Positions 1 through 9,093 of a stretch of 64,000 nucleotides of DNA are shown here, piece by piece; the first letter of the stretch is position 1; the number at the start of each line of letters is the position of its first letter. Location: positions 248,001-312,000 of the forward strand of contig NZ_QFOB01000005.1 in assembly GCF_003248515.1 (NCBI RefSeq). The letters run 5' to 3'. This DNA is from Sphingomonas sp. Its GTDB lineage: Bacteria > Pseudomonadota > Alphaproteobacteria > Sphingomonadales > Sphingomonadaceae. The notes under the pieces are model-generated. The model searched no databases, was not told the origin of the DNA, and worked only from the letters and a program-made list of their open reading frames with translations. The translations under genes and the position numbers were made by a program.

Positions 1-161
1 CGGATCCGGGGCTGGTCCGGATCGTGGGCGAGGTAACGCTGCGCCGATCCTTCTGGCTGGCGGTGCACGAAAGCACGCTGGCCCTGTGGCGCATCCGCTG
101 CTTCGTGGACTGGCTGGCACAGGCCGCGCGCGAGGGGCGGGCGCTGCTGGCACCGGAGTAG
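1..161 (+). CDS. LysR-family transcriptional regulator, C-terminal end (partial)
   Basis: An open frame enters from the left edge and stops at 159-161. The roughly 52 visible residues include RSFWLAVHES followed by a segment rich in aromatic and hydrophobic residues (ALWRIRCFVDWLAQAA), which looks like the last strand and helix of a LysR substrate-binding domain. The DNA-binding half lies outside the window, so target and ligand cannot be judged. It converges on glcB with a strong hairpin between them. The family call rests only on this short C-terminal match. Confidence 0.6.
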   Translation, partial: DPGLVRIVGEVTLRRSFWLAVHESTLALWRIRCFVDWLAQAAREGRALLAPE

Positions 162-184
162 CGCGCGGCCGGCCGATGGTTCGG

Positions 185-230
185 CCGGTGCCCTTCCGGC
201 GTGCGCATGGGCGCACCGGAAGGGCACCGG
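185..230. terminator. Bidirectional hairpin between the LysR tail and glcB
   Basis: Two perfectly complementary 15-base arms (185-199 and 216-230, left arm CCGGTGCCCTTCCGG) enclose a short loop that can itself pair through TGCGC/GCGCA. It lies 24 bases after the stop of the plus-strand gene and just beyond the stop of minus-strand glcB, so it could end transcription from both sides. It has no clear T-run, so intrinsic termination is inferred from position and stem strength. Confidence 0.6.
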
Positions 231-237
231 TTCCGGT

Positions 238-2340
238 TCAGGCGTCCTGCTTGGCGATCCGGCGGAAGCTGTGGAGCAGCGGCTCGGTATAGCCATTGGG
301 CTGGCTGACACCCTCCATCACCAGCGCGCGCGCCGCCTCGAAGGCGGTGCCCGTTCCGGCACCCGAGAGCATCATCGGCCGGTAGGCGGCATCGCCCGCA
401 TTCTGGCGATCCACCTTGGCCGCCATCCGCCGGAGCGAGGCATCCACCTCCTCCGTCGAGCAGACGCCGTGCAGAAGCCAGTTGGCGAGATGCTGTGACG
501 AGATGCGGAGCGTCGCCCGATCTTCCATCAGGCCGACATCGTGGATGTCGGGCACCTTGGAACAGCCGACGCCCTGATCGATCCAGCGGACGACATAGCC
601 CAATATGCCCTGGGCATTGTTGTCCAGCTCCTCCACCACTTCCTCGGGTGACCAGTTGACGCCATCGGCCAGCGGAATGGTGAGCAGGGCTTCCAGCGCC
701 GGCACCGGCTCCGCCGCGATTTCGCGCTGGCGCGCGAACACGTCGATCGCATGATAGTGCATCGCGTGCAGCGTCGCCGCCGTCGGGCTCGGCACCCAGG
801 CGGTGTTGGCGCCGGCGCGCGGATGGCCGATCTTCTGTTCGATCATGTCGGCCATGCGATCGGGCGCGGCCCACATGCCCTTGCCGATCTGCGCCTTGCC
901 CGAAAGCCCGCAGGCGAGACCGATGGCCACGTTGCGCCCCTCATAGGCCTTGATCCACGCGGACGAGCGCATCTGTTCCTTGCGGACCATCGGGCCGGCG
1001 CGCATCGACGTGTGGATCTCATCGCCCGTGCGATCGAGAAAGCCCGTATTGATGAATGCGATCCGATCGCGCACGGCATGGATGCACGCGCCCAGATTGG
1101 CGGAGGTGCGGCGCTCCTCGTCCATCACGCCGATCTTCAGCGTGTTGCGGGCGAGCCCTAGCAGATCCTCGATCGCATCGAAGAGGCGGTTGGAGAAGGC
1201 GCACTCCTCCGGCCCGTGCATCTTCGGCTTCACGATATAGACGGAGCCCTGCCTGCCGTTGCGGAAGCGGCCCTGGCCCTTCAGATCGTGCAGCGCGATC
1301 AGGCTGGTGACGATGCCGTCGAGAATGCCTTCGGGCGCCTCGCCGCCATCCGCCAGCAGCACGGCCGGCGTCGTCATCAGATGGCCGACATTGCGGACGA
1401 ACAGCAGGCTGCGGCCCGAAAGCGTGAAGGCCGTGCCGTCCGGCGCGGTCCATTCGCGATCCGGCGAGAGAGCGCGCGTGATCGTCTTTTCGCCCTTCTC
1501 GAACGTCTCGACCAGATCGCCGCGCATCAGGCCCAGCCAGTTGGCATAGGCCGCGACCTTGTCCTCCGCATCCACCGCCGCGATCGAATCCTCGAGATCG
1601 ACGATCGTCGACAGCGCGGCTTCCAGCACGACATCCGAAATTCCCGCGGGATCGCCGCTCCCGATGGGCGTGGAGCGATCGACGACGATCTCGATATGCA
1701 GGCCGTTATTGCGCAGCAGCAGGCTTTCGCCGCGCCGGCCGACCAGCTGCGCGGGATCGCGCAGCGTCTGCTCGCCACCGGTCCAGCCTGCCCAGCTTCC
1801 CGTGGCGAGGGGCGCGGCCTTGTCGAGGAAGGCCTTGGCATGGGCGATCACTTCCGCGCCGCGCACCGGATCATAGCCCGGCGCGGCCGTGCCCGGCAGG
1901 GCATCCGTGCCGTAGAGCGCATCATAGAGGCTGCCCCAGCGCGCGTTGGCGGCATTCAGCAGGAAGCGCGCGTTGAGCACGGGGACGACAAGCTGCGGCC
2001 CCGCCATCGCCGCCAGCTCCGCGTCGACATTCGTCGTGCCGATCGCGAAGGGGGCGGGCTCCTCCACCAGATAGCCTATGTCGCGCAGGAAGGCCTGATA
2101 GGCGGCGGCATCGATCGGGCGCCCGGCACGATCCTGGTGCCAGGCGTCGATCTCCGTCTGCAGCGCATCACGCCGGGCCAGGAGCGCCCGGTTTTCCGGC
2201 GCGAAGCGGGCGAACAGGTCCGCCGCGCCCCGCCAGAAGGCCTCCGCCTCGATCCCGGTGCCCGGCAGGGCGTGCGCTTCGATGAAGTCGCTCAGGACCG
2301 AGGCGACCCGCAGGCCGGCTTTCTCGCGATAGTTGGTCAT
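238..2340 (-). CDS. glcB: Malate synthase G
   Basis: A 700-residue protein of the length usual for monomeric malate synthase G, which condenses glyoxylate with acetyl-CoA to give malate in the cytoplasm. Recognisable blocks are [13 protein letters not shown] in the middle and [20 protein letters not shown] towards the C-terminus, the latter carrying the aspartate that serves as catalytic base in the E. coli enzyme. It is the last gene of a minus-strand operon with aceA and a 56-residue gene, only 8 bases after the latter. Together aceA and glcB supply the whole glyoxylate bypass needed for growth on acetate or fatty acids. Confidence 0.97.
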   Translation of the reverse strand: MTNYREKAGLRVASVLSDFIEAHALPGTGIEAEAFWRGAADLFARFAPENRALLARRDALQTEIDAWHQDRAGRPIDAAAYQAFLRDIGYLVEEPAPFAIGTTNVDAELAAMAGPQLVVPVLNARFLLNAANARWGSLYDALYGTDALPGTAAPGYDPVRGAEVIAHAKAFLDKAAPLATGSWAGWTGGEQTLRDPAQLVGRRGESLLLRNNGLHIEIVVDRSTPIGSGDPAGISDVVLEAALSTIVDLEDSIAAVDAEDKVAAYANWLGLMRGDLVETFEKGEKTITRALSPDREWTAPDGTAFTLSGRSLLFVRNVGHLMTTPAVLLADGGEAPEGILDGIVTSLIALHDLKGQGRFRNGRQGSVYIVKPKMHGPEECAFSNRLFDAIEDLLGLARNTLKIGVMDEERRTSANLGACIHAVRDRIAFINTGFLDRTGDEIHTSMRAGPMVRKEQMRSSAWIKAYEGRNVAIGLACGLSGKAQIGKGMWAAPDRMADMIEQKIGHPRAGANTAWVPSPTAATLHAMHYHAIDVFARQREIAAEPVPALEALLTIPLADGVNWSPEEVVEELDNNAQGILGYVVRWIDQGVGCSKVPDIHDVGLMEDRATLRISSQHLANWLLHGVCSTEEVDASLRRMAAKVDRQNAGDAAYRPMMLSGAGTGTAFEAARALVMEGVSQPNGYTEPLLHSFRRIAKQDA

Positions 2341-2348
2341 CGCCCGGT

Positions 2349-2519
2349 TCAGCCCAGCCGGCCGAGGCGATGATAGAGGTTGCTGTACTTCACCGATTCC
2401 GGCTGATCCTCGATCGTCTTCAGATAGTGGAGAACGGCCGTGCGCAGCAGCTGGCTATCCTCGCTGGAGAAGACCGGGCGAGCCCGGGCCGGTTCGGGGG
2501 ACATGGTTTCGGTCGTCAT
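2349..2519 (-). CDS. Small conserved-looking protein (56 aa) inside the glyoxylate operon
   Basis: Between aceA and glcB lies a 57-codon frame starting [20 protein letters not shown] and ending LYHRLGRLG. It has a good Shine-Dalgarno (AGGAAGGAGAG about 5 bases before the ATG), begins 24 bases after the aceA stop and ends 8 bases before glcB, so it is very probably a real third gene of the operon. The middle ([20 protein letters not shown]) looks like an amphipathic helix; there is no signal peptide or membrane segment. I do not recognise a family. A role linked to ICL or malate synthase is suggested only by position. Confidence 0.75.
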   Translation of the reverse strand: MTTETMSPEPARARPVFSSEDSQLLRTAVLHYLKTIEDQPESVKYSNLYHRLGRLG

Positions 2520-2543
2520 CGTTTCTCTCCTTCCTCTCGCGCT

Positions 2544-4142
2544 TCAGGCGAACTGGTTCATCGTATTGTGGACGCCACCGGCCTTCAGGGCCGCCTCGCC
2601 CGCGAAATATTCCTTGTGATCGTCGCCCATGTCGGAGCCCGACATATTCTGGTGCTTCACGCAGGCGATGCCCTCGCGGATTTCCTTGCGCTGCACGCCG
2701 GCGACATAACCGAGCATGCCCGCCTCGCCGAAATATTCCTTGGCGAGATTGTCCGTGCTCAGCGCCGCCGTGTGATAGGTCGGCAGGGTGATCAGGTGAT
2801 GGAAGATGCCGGCGCGGGCCGCCGCATCCTTCTGGAAGGTGCGGATCTTCTCGTCCGCTTCGGCCGCCAGTGGCGTCGCATCATAGATCACGCTCATCAG
2901 CGCCGCCCGCTCATAGCTGGACACGTCCTTTCCTTCCGCCGCCCACAGATCATAGACCTGCTGACGGAAATTGAGCGTCCAGTTGAACGAAGGCGAGTTG
3001 TTATAGACCAGCTTCGCGTTCGGGATGACCTCGCGGATGCGATCCACCATCGAGGCGATCTGCTCGATGTGCGGCTTCTCCGTTTCGATCCAGAGCAGGT
3101 CGGCGCCGTTCTGGAGCGAGGTGATGCAATCCAGCACGCACCGATCGGCGCCGGTTCCCTCACGGAACTGGAACAGGTTCGAAGGCAGTCGCTTCGGGCG
3201 GACGAGCTTGCCGTCGCGCTCGATCACGACATCGCCGCGCAGCGTCGACAGATCGGTGATCTCCTCGCAATCCAGGAAGGCGTTATACTGATCGCCGATG
3301 TCGCCCGGTTCGCTGCTGAAGGCGATCTGCTTCGTCAGGCCCGCGCCGAGCGAGTCGGTGCGCGTGACGATGATGCCATCCTCGATCCCCAGTTCCAGGA
3401 AGGCGTAGCGGCAGGCGCGCACCTTCGCGAGGAAATCCTCGTGCGGCACGGTGACCTTGCCGTCCTGGTGGCCGCACTGCTTCTCGTCCGAAACCTGGTT
3501 CTCGATCTGGAGCGCGCAGGCACCGGCCTCGATCATCTTCTTGGCGAGCAGATAGGTGGCCTCCGCATTGCCGAAGCCCGCATCGATATCCGCGATGATC
3601 GGCACGACATGCGTCTGGTAATTGTCGACCTGCGCGATCAGCTCGGCCTCCTTGGCGGTGTCGCCGGCGGCGCGCGCCTTGTCGATCTCGCGGAAGATCA
3701 TGCCCAGTTCGCGCGCGTCGGCCTGCTTCAGGAAGGTGTAAAGTTCCTCGATCAGCGCGGGGACGCTCGTCTTCTCGTGCATCGACTGATCCGGCAGCGG
3801 GCCGAAATCGGAGCGCAGGGCCGCAACCATCCAGCCCGAAAGATAGAGGTAGCGGCGCTTGGTGGAGCCGAAATGCTTCTTGATCGAGATCAGCTTCTGC
3901 TGGCCGATGAAGCCGTGCCAGCAGCCCAGCGACTGGGTGTAGTTGGCCGGATCCGCATCATAGGCCGCCATGTCCTCGCGCATCAGCTTCGCGGTGTAGC
4001 GCGCGATGTCGAGACCGCTGTTGAAGCGGTTCTGCAGCTGCATCCGCGCGACCGATTCGGCATCGATCCCGTTCCAGCCGGGGCCGGCCTGGGCGATCGT
4101 GGCGGCGGCCTGCGAAATGTGGCTTGCATAGGTCATGTGCAT
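2544..4142 (-). CDS. aceA: Isocitrate lyase (long, Pseudomonas/Acinetobacter-type)
   Basis: A 532-residue isocitrate lyase, which cleaves isocitrate to glyoxylate and succinate. The active-site loop reads KQCGHQDGK with the catalytic cysteine near residue 223, one substitution from the classical KKCGH. The length matches the 530-residue class found in Pseudomonas and Acinetobacter rather than the 430-residue E. coli class. Other hallmarks are GWMVAALRSDFG near the N-terminus and PIIADIDAGFGN before the active site. A second ATG two codons in is an equally possible start. It leads the operon aceA-orf56-glcB and is divergent from a RamB-like regulator. Confidence 0.96.
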   Translation of the reverse strand: MHMTYASHISQAAATIAQAGPGWNGIDAESVARMQLQNRFNSGLDIARYTAKLMREDMAAYDADPANYTQSLGCWHGFIGQQKLISIKKHFGSTKRRYLYLSGWMVAALRSDFGPLPDQSMHEKTSVPALIEELYTFLKQADARELGMIFREIDKARAAGDTAKEAELIAQVDNYQTHVVPIIADIDAGFGNAEATYLLAKKMIEAGACALQIENQVSDEKQCGHQDGKVTVPHEDFLAKVRACRYAFLELGIEDGIIVTRTDSLGAGLTKQIAFSSEPGDIGDQYNAFLDCEEITDLSTLRGDVVIERDGKLVRPKRLPSNLFQFREGTGADRCVLDCITSLQNGADLLWIETEKPHIEQIASMVDRIREVIPNAKLVYNNSPSFNWTLNFRQQVYDLWAAEGKDVSSYERAALMSVIYDATPLAAEADEKIRTFQKDAAARAGIFHHLITLPTYHTAALSTDNLAKEYFGEAGMLGYVAGVQRKEIREGIACVKHQNMSGSDMGDDHKEYFAGEAALKAGGVHNTMNQFA

Positions 4143-4214
4143 GTTCCCAACGTTTGTCCGATGCGGCGCCCTAACGCGCGGACGGACGGCGGGACGAGGC
4201 GCACCGGTGTCGAG

Positions 4215-4262
4215 TTGTAGATCTTTACAGGCGATCGTTGTAAAGCTGTCGAGACTTTACAA
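4215..4262. promoter_or_regulatory. Cluster of four TTGTA(AAG)-type half-sites between aceA and the ScfR-type regulator
   Basis: Within 48 bases there are TTGTA (4215-4219), CTTTACA (4223-4229), TTGTAAAG (4238-4245) and CTTTACAA (4255-4262). The last two form a perfect 8-base inverted repeat with a 9-base spacer, and sites two and three pair back to back over 7 bases with an 8-base spacer. The array lies in the 136-base gap between aceA and the divergent regulator and ends 16 bases before the regulator start, so it could serve autoregulation and control of the glyoxylate operon. Confidence 0.6.
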
Positions 4263-4278
4263 GCTGACGGGGTGAGAT

Positions 4279-5688
4279 GTGTCGATCGATCGCGCAACCT
4301 ATATGGGGCCCCGCCTCAGGCGGCTGCGGCGGGATCTGGGCCTCACCCAGCCGGGCATGGCGGGGGACCTTGGCGTTTCCGTCTCCTATGTCTCGCTGCT
4401 GGAGAGCAACCAGCGCCCGTTGACGGCGGACATGCTGCTGCGTCTGGCGCGGACCTATCGGATCGACGTGGCCGAATTCGCCGGCGACGGGGGCGAGCGA
4501 TCCGCCGCCCGGCTCCAGTCCGCGCTCAAGGATCCGCTGTTCGCGGATATCGATCTGCCGGCGTTGCAGGCGGCCGACGTCGCCACCAATTTCCCCGGCA
4601 TCGCGGAAGCCTTCCTGCGCCTCCACACCGCCTATCGTGAGGAACAGCGTGCGCTTGCGGATCGGGGCACGGGAGGCGGCGAAAGCGGGGAGGGGGATGC
4701 GGTTGCCGAGGTGCGGCGCTTCCTTGCCGTGCGCCGCAACTGCTTCCCCGCGCTGGACGAGGCGGCCGAGGGCATCGCCGCCGCGCTGAACGACCATGAC
4801 GGGGCCGCCGCCTATCTCACGGCGCGGCATCGCCTGCGCGTGCGTATCCTGCCGAGCGCCGTTCTGGCCGGCATGGTGCGCCGGCACGATCCCCACAATC
4901 GCGCCATCTATCTGGACGAGGCGCTGGATCGCGAGAGTCGGGCCTTCCAACTGGCGCTCCAGATCGCCTATCTCGATCTGCGCGCGCCTCTGGACGATGC
5001 GCTGGAGGGGGCTCCGCTTTCCACCGAGAATGGCAGGCGCCTCGCGCGGCGCACGCTCGCCAATTATGCGGCCGGCGCGATCCTGATGCCCTATGCCGCC
5101 TTCGCCAAGGCCGCCGACGACAAGGGCTATGATGTCGAATTGCTTGCCCGCCTGTTCGGCACCAGCTTCGAGCAGACGGCGCATCGGCTGACGACGTTGC
5201 AGAAGCCGGGTCACGAGCGGATCCCCTTCTTCTTCGTGCGCGTCGATGCCGCCGGCAATGTTTCCAAGCGGCTGGATGGCGCGGGCTTTCCCTTTGCCGG
5301 CCATGGCGGCGGCTGCTCGCTCTGGTCGCTCCACGATATGGTCCGCACGCAGGGGGAGATCGTCACGCAATGGCTGGAGTTGCCCGATGGGCAGCGCTTC
5401 TTCTCGATCGCCCGCCTCGTGACGTCGGGTGGCGGAGGCCATGGCGCGCCCCTGCTGCGGCGTGCGGTGGCGCTGGGCTGCGCGGCCGAGCATGCGGCTC
5501 GGCTGGCCTATACGCAGGGGCGCCCGGCGCCCGCGGCCGAGGATTTCACGCCGATCGGCATCACCTGCTCGCTCTGCCAGCGCGACAGCTGCGTTGCGCG
5601 CGCGCTGCCGCCGATCGGGCGCCAGATCCTGCCGGACGATTATCACCGACGCCGGGCGCCTTTCGGCTTCGCCGACGATATCGGGTGA
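4279..5688 (+). CDS. Short-chain fatty acyl regulator family protein (ScfR/RamB-like, XRE HTH + IrrE-like + DUF2083)
   Basis: This 469-residue protein has an XRE-type helix-turn-helix at about residues 10-65 (RLRRLRRDLGLTQ then VSVSYVSLLESNQRP), a middle region like the IrrE/M78 fold, and a C-terminal cysteine motif (GITCSLCQRDSCVARALPP) typical of the DUF2083 group that includes RamB, MccR and PrpR. Family members sense acyl-CoA and control acetate, propionate and glyoxylate genes; RamB of actinobacteria controls aceA and aceB. It is divergent from aceA here. The start is GTG at 4279; an ATG at 4303 would remove eight residues. Control of aceA-glcB is inferred from position and the operator array. 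Confidence 0.88.
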   Translation: MSIDRATYMGPRLRRLRRDLGLTQPGMAGDLGVSVSYVSLLESNQRPLTADMLLRLARTYRIDVAEFAGDGGERSAARLQSALKDPLFADIDLPALQAADVATNFPGIAEAFLRLHTAYREEQRALADRGTGGGESGEGDAVAEVRRFLAVRRNCFPALDEAAEGIAAALNDHDGAAAYLTARHRLRVRILPSAVLAGMVRRHDPHNRAIYLDEALDRESRAFQLALQIAYLDLRAPLDDALEGAPLSTENGRRLARRTLANYAAGAILMPYAAFAKAADDKGYDVELLARLFGTSFEQTAHRLTTLQKPGHERIPFFFVRVDAAGNVSKRLDGAGFPFAGHGGGCSLWSLHDMVRTQGEIVTQWLELPDGQRFFSIARLVTSGGGGHGAPLLRRAVALGCAAEHAARLAYTQGRPAPAAEDFTPIGITCSLCQRDSCVARALPPIGRQILPDDYHRRRAPFGFADDIG

Positions 5689-5790
5689 GGACGAGGTCGC
5701 TCCCGAAAAGGGCGTGGGCAAAAAAGGGTGCAGGCCAGAACGGGTGCAGGAGCGCCTTTCGGAAGGGCGGCCGGCGCGACCGAATTCGCC

Positions 5791-6525
5791 CTAGCGCGCA
5801 GCCTTCGTCAGTTCGCAGCTGATGTCGGGGCGATTGTCGCGCAGCCACTGGCGCGCCTTGGCCATGAAGGCGGCCGTCGCGGTTTCCGGAATGCGATCCA
5901 GCCAGCGGACCGCGTCGGCCCTGTCTCCGCGCGCCAGCAGCATGCGCGCGTGATTGAACATGCCCCGGAAATCGCCGCCCTCGGCGGAGCGCAGATAATG
6001 ATCGGCGGCGATCGCCATGTCGCGTTCGACGACCCAGCCATCCTCGTGGAAATTGCCGATGATGTTGATCGATTTGGCGTGGCCCATGGCCGCCGCCTTG
6101 CGGAACAGCGCCAGAGCCCCGGCCCGATCCTCCGGGACGCCATTGCCCAGCGCCGTCAGGCTTGCGAGATTATACATGCCCCAGTCGAGCCCGCGATCGG
6201 CCGCGGCGCGATACCATTGGGCGGCGGCCGCCTTGTCCACCGCGACGCCCCTGCCATGTTCGCAGCAGCGCCCGATCATGTTCATCGCCATCGTGCTGCC
6301 GGCCTGCGCGGCCTTGTGAAACCACTCGAGCGCCTCGCGCGGATCGGCGGCCATGCCCTTGCCGTCCAGCGCGGCCTGGGCGAGCAGCAATTGGGCTTCG
6401 GCGTCACCGGCCCCGGCCGCCACGCGCAGCACCGCCACCAGTTGTTCGGGGGAGGCGGAAACGGCGTCACGCAGCGCCTCCGGATCCATTTCGTTCAGGT
6501 CGTCGAGCGTCATCATCCGTTCCAT
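5791..6525 (-). CDS. Sel1-like repeat (TPR-type) protein
   Basis: About 244 residues made largely of Sel1-like repeats: EAQLLLAQAALDGKG, AMNMIGRCCEHGRG, WGMYNLASLTALGNG, AKSINIIGNFHEDG and FRGMFNHARMLLARG recur at roughly 36-residue spacing. Such repeats form alpha solenoids that bind other proteins. There is no signal peptide, so it is probably cytoplasmic. It lies 38 bases downstream of a Fiu-like siderophore receptor on the same strand, a pairing I recall from sphingomonads, but no PiuC-type dioxygenase follows here. ATGs at 6516 and 6513 are possible starts, since the first ATG directly abuts a hairpin and lacks a ribosome site. Confidence 0.85.
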   Translation of the reverse strand: MERMMTLDDLNEMDPEALRDAVSASPEQLVAVLRVAAGAGDAEAQLLLAQAALDGKGMAADPREALEWFHKAAQAGSTMAMNMIGRCCEHGRGVAVDKAAAAQWYRAAADRGLDWGMYNLASLTALGNGVPEDRAGALALFRKAAAMGHAKSINIIGNFHEDGWVVERDMAIAADHYLRSAEGGDFRGMFNHARMLLARGDRADAVRWLDRIPETATAAFMAKARQWLRDNRPDISCELTKAAR

Positions 6526-6526
6526 G

Positions 6527-6554
6527 ATCGGGCCGCTGGGGGGAGCGGCCCGAT
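6527..6554 (-). terminator. Intercistronic hairpin between the siderophore receptor and the Sel1 gene
   Basis: Perfect 11-base arms (ATCGGGCCGCT at 6527-6537 and its complement at 6544-6554) with a six-base loop of G on the plus strand. It sits in the 38-base gap between the two minus-strand genes, one base before the first ATG of the Sel1 gene. There is no T-run, so it may protect the receptor transcript 3' end or attenuate the second gene rather than fully terminate. Confidence 0.5.
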
Positions 6555-6563
6555 TTCCTTGGC

Positions 6564-9044
6564 TCAGTAACGCAGGTTGAGCGTGCCAAGCACCGTGCGC
6601 CCCGCCGCCTGATTGGCGTAATGGGCCTGATAGGCGCGATCATAATAGCGCTTGTCGGTCAGGTTGTTCACGTTCAGCTGCAGGCCGATCCGCTCGTTGA
6701 TCTGGTAGCTGGCATTGGCATCGAAGCGCCAATAGGCCTGCACCATGCGGGCGAGCGGCTTGGTGATCGTCAGCACGCCGTTGGAGACGGTGCGCGTATC
6801 CGAATAGCCACCATAGACTTCACCCATATAGATCGCGCCGCCGCCCAGCGTGAACTTGGGCGTGATCTTGTAATTGGTGAAAGCGGTGAAGCTGTGCTTC
6901 GGCGTGTTGGGGAAGCGCTTTCCGGTGTTCACCGAAGGCGCGAAATAGGCGACTCCGTTCACGGTGGTGGTGGTGATGCCGCCGTCGGCGATCTTCGAAT
7001 CCATGTAGGTATAGCCGCCGAAGATATTCCACTCGGGCGTGATGTTGCCGTTGAAGCCCAGTTCGACGCCCTTGATCCGGCGCTCGCCAATATAGGCGAC
7101 GAGGCCGTTCTCCACGGTCGTCCGCGCATTCTTGGTGGTGGTGCGGAACAGCGCGCCCGTCAGCGAAAGATTGCCGTCGAGCAGATTGGCCTTGGCGCCC
7201 ACTTCGTAGGAGCGGGTCCGCTCCACCTTCAGCGCATCGGTCGAAGCCTGGTTCGTCGTGTTCAGCGCATTGCCTTCGGAGCCCTGCGCTAGGAAGGATC
7301 CCGGCGGTGTCGCGGAGGTTGAGGTCGAGACATAGACGCTGGTGTCCGGCGTAGGCTTGGCGATCAGGCCGACCTGGTAGGTCCACAGATCATCCTCGCG
7401 GCCAAATTTGGTGCGCGCGGTGCTGGCCGGTGCCGTCACCGCGATGCCCGGCGAGACGGTCGTCTTGTAATGATCGTAACGGCCGCCGACGTTCAGCAGC
7501 AGCCAATCGGTGAAGGTGATCGTGTCGAAGAAGGAGGCGGCCTTCGTGCTCGTCTCGCTGATCGTCCAGGTCTGCGGCAGGCTGCGCTGGATCGAGGCGA
7601 GCGCCGTCGAGGTATCGGATGCGTAATTGACCCACGGATCGGAGGCGTTCGGCGTGTCGATGGTGGTGCAATTGTAGCGCGCGATCATCGCCGCCGAGCA
7701 GCGCGGGCTGATCGTCGAACCGCTCGCGATCGCGGCCCCGGTCGCGGCATTGCCCACATAGGTGCCGTTCTGGGCCTTTTCGTTGCTGATCTCAACCGAT
7801 GCGGTGAAGCTGTGCCTGATGCCGCCGGTGTCGACCGTGCCGTAAAGATCGCTCTGGTTGATGAGGCCCTCGGCCTCGCTCCAGCGCGTGTTGGTGCGCC
7901 GCCAGACCAGCCCGCCCGCCGTGGCCGTGGAAGCCGCGCTCGTGCCGTAGACATTCCCCTGCTGGTCGTCAGGCTGGGTCCAGACATAGCCCTGCGTGCT
8001 GCGGCCATAGCGCGACGTGTTGCGGATCGTGATGCCGTTGCCGAAATCATGCTGGAATCGCAGCGTGGCATTGTTCACGTTGGTCTTGCGGAAATCGCGA
8101 TCCTTCAGGCCATAATAGGCGCCCTGGGGAACACTCACCTGCCGGCCGCCGATCGTGGTGTAGTTGCGCGCGGGGCTCGTCTCGGTGATGCCATTGGGCA
8201 CATTGGCGGCGGTGAAGAGATAGGGGATGCCGGAATCCGGCAGTTCGTTCGTCTCGAGATGGTAGAAGGAGGCCGTCAGGCTGGTCGGGCCGTTGAGGCC
8301 GAGCTTGATCGAGGGCGCGACGCCCCAGCGCTTCTGCCAGATGGCGTCGCGGCCGGCCACGTCCTGATCGTGCCACATGCCGGCGATGCGCACGCCGACG
8401 AAATCGTTGAGCGGCTGATTGATGTCGACGGTGGCGCGCTTGTAGTTCGCATTGCCGCCCGTGATCGATGCCGTGGCGAGGCGCGTCGCGCTCGGCAGCT
8501 TGCTGACGAGATTGAGCGATCCGCCCGCGCTGCCGCGCCCGCCGACCACGCTGTCAGAACCCTTCACCACCTCGATCTGCTCGACCGCGAACACCTCGCG
8601 GCTCTGCGCGCCGATATCGCGCACGCCATCCAGATAGGTGCTGGCCTGGCTGTCGAAGCCGCGCAGGAAGGGACGGTCGCCCAGCGGATTGCCGCCTTCG
8701 CCGGCGCCCATCGTGATGCCCGGCACCGTGCGCAGCGCCTCGGCCAGCGTAGCGGAAGCGGTGTCCTTGATGATCTGGGCGGGGATCACGGTCACGCTGC
8801 GCGGCATGTTCACCAGCGGCGCCGTATATTTGGGGTTGCTGGCGGTGTCCGTCTTGTAGCTGCCCTCGTTGATCGCCGTATCGGTGACGGTCACGCCTTC
8901 CAGTTCGGTGCCCTTTTCGTCGGCGGGCGGCGGCGCGGCCTGCGCGAGCAGCGGCGCGGCCAGGCCAATGCTGCCCACGCACGAAAGGGCGAGGAAGCCC
9001 GGCGTGGTGCGCGAGGCGCCCGAGCGGCGATCGGAAACGTTCAT
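6564..9044 (-). CDS. TonB-dependent siderophore receptor, Fiu-like
   Basis: An 826-residue outer-membrane receptor. Residues 1 to about 40 are an export signal with the hydrophobic stretch FLALSCVGSIGLAAPLLAQA. The plug follows, with LVNMPRSVTVIPAQIIKD, RPFLRGFDSQASTYLDGVRD and EVFAVEQIEVVKGSDSVVGGRGSAGG, all typical of catecholate siderophore receptors such as Fiu. The rest is a 22-strand barrel ending LGTLNLRY, with the terminal aromatic residue used by the Bam machinery. It probably imports ferric catechols using TonB energy. A Fur-like box lies 35 bases upstream, and a Sel1-repeat gene follows. The exact ligand is not visible from sequence. Confidence 0.92.
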   Translation of the reverse strand: MNVSDRRSGASRTTPGFLALSCVGSIGLAAPLLAQAAPPPADEKGTELEGVTVTDTAINEGSYKTDTASNPKYTAPLVNMPRSVTVIPAQIIKDTASATLAEALRTVPGITMGAGEGGNPLGDRPFLRGFDSQASTYLDGVRDIGAQSREVFAVEQIEVVKGSDSVVGGRGSAGGSLNLVSKLPSATRLATASITGGNANYKRATVDINQPLNDFVGVRIAGMWHDQDVAGRDAIWQKRWGVAPSIKLGLNGPTSLTASFYHLETNELPDSGIPYLFTAANVPNGITETSPARNYTTIGGRQVSVPQGAYYGLKDRDFRKTNVNNATLRFQHDFGNGITIRNTSRYGRSTQGYVWTQPDDQQGNVYGTSAASTATAGGLVWRRTNTRWSEAEGLINQSDLYGTVDTGGIRHSFTASVEISNEKAQNGTYVGNAATGAAIASGSTISPRCSAAMIARYNCTTIDTPNASDPWVNYASDTSTALASIQRSLPQTWTISETSTKAASFFDTITFTDWLLLNVGGRYDHYKTTVSPGIAVTAPASTARTKFGREDDLWTYQVGLIAKPTPDTSVYVSTSTSATPPGSFLAQGSEGNALNTTNQASTDALKVERTRSYEVGAKANLLDGNLSLTGALFRTTTKNARTTVENGLVAYIGERRIKGVELGFNGNITPEWNIFGGYTYMDSKIADGGITTTTVNGVAYFAPSVNTGKRFPNTPKHSFTAFTNYKITPKFTLGGGAIYMGEVYGGYSDTRTVSNGVLTITKPLARMVQAYWRFDANASYQINERIGLQLNVNNLTDKRYYDRAYQAHYANQAAGRTVLGTLNLRY

Positions 9045-9078
9045 CGTAAACCCCTTTGATCTCTTGTCGGGGCGCTAA

Positions 9079-9093
9079 TGCGAATGACTTGCA
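9079..9093. promoter_or_regulatory. Fur-like box upstream of the siderophore receptor
   Basis: TGCGAATGACTTGCA is an imperfect 15-base palindrome matching the alphaproteobacterial Fur-box pattern (TGC-rich outer arms around ATGA). It lies 35 bases before the receptor start, where a promoter would be expected. A related 15-mer, TGCGATTTTTTCGCA, precedes the bacterioferritin gene at 28739-28753. Iron control is inferred. Confidence 0.5.

Noticed and set aside
2370..4220. Long plus-strand open frame antisense to aceA (about 616 codons)
   Set aside because: It mirrors the aceA frame, is rich in Arg, His, Asp and Leu with no family likeness, and has no ribosome site. High-GC genes commonly leave such shadows.
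4225..5721. Long minus-strand frame antisense to the ScfR-type regulator
   Set aside because: Shadow of a clearly recognisable gene, with low-information composition (Arg, Gly, Gln, Ile) and no conserved motif.
7470..9059. Plus-strand frame antisense to the siderophore receptor
   Set aside because: Shadow of the receptor; it has no domain and an unnatural Arg/Asp/Ala-rich composition. The same applies to the plus-strand frame at 10440-12239.
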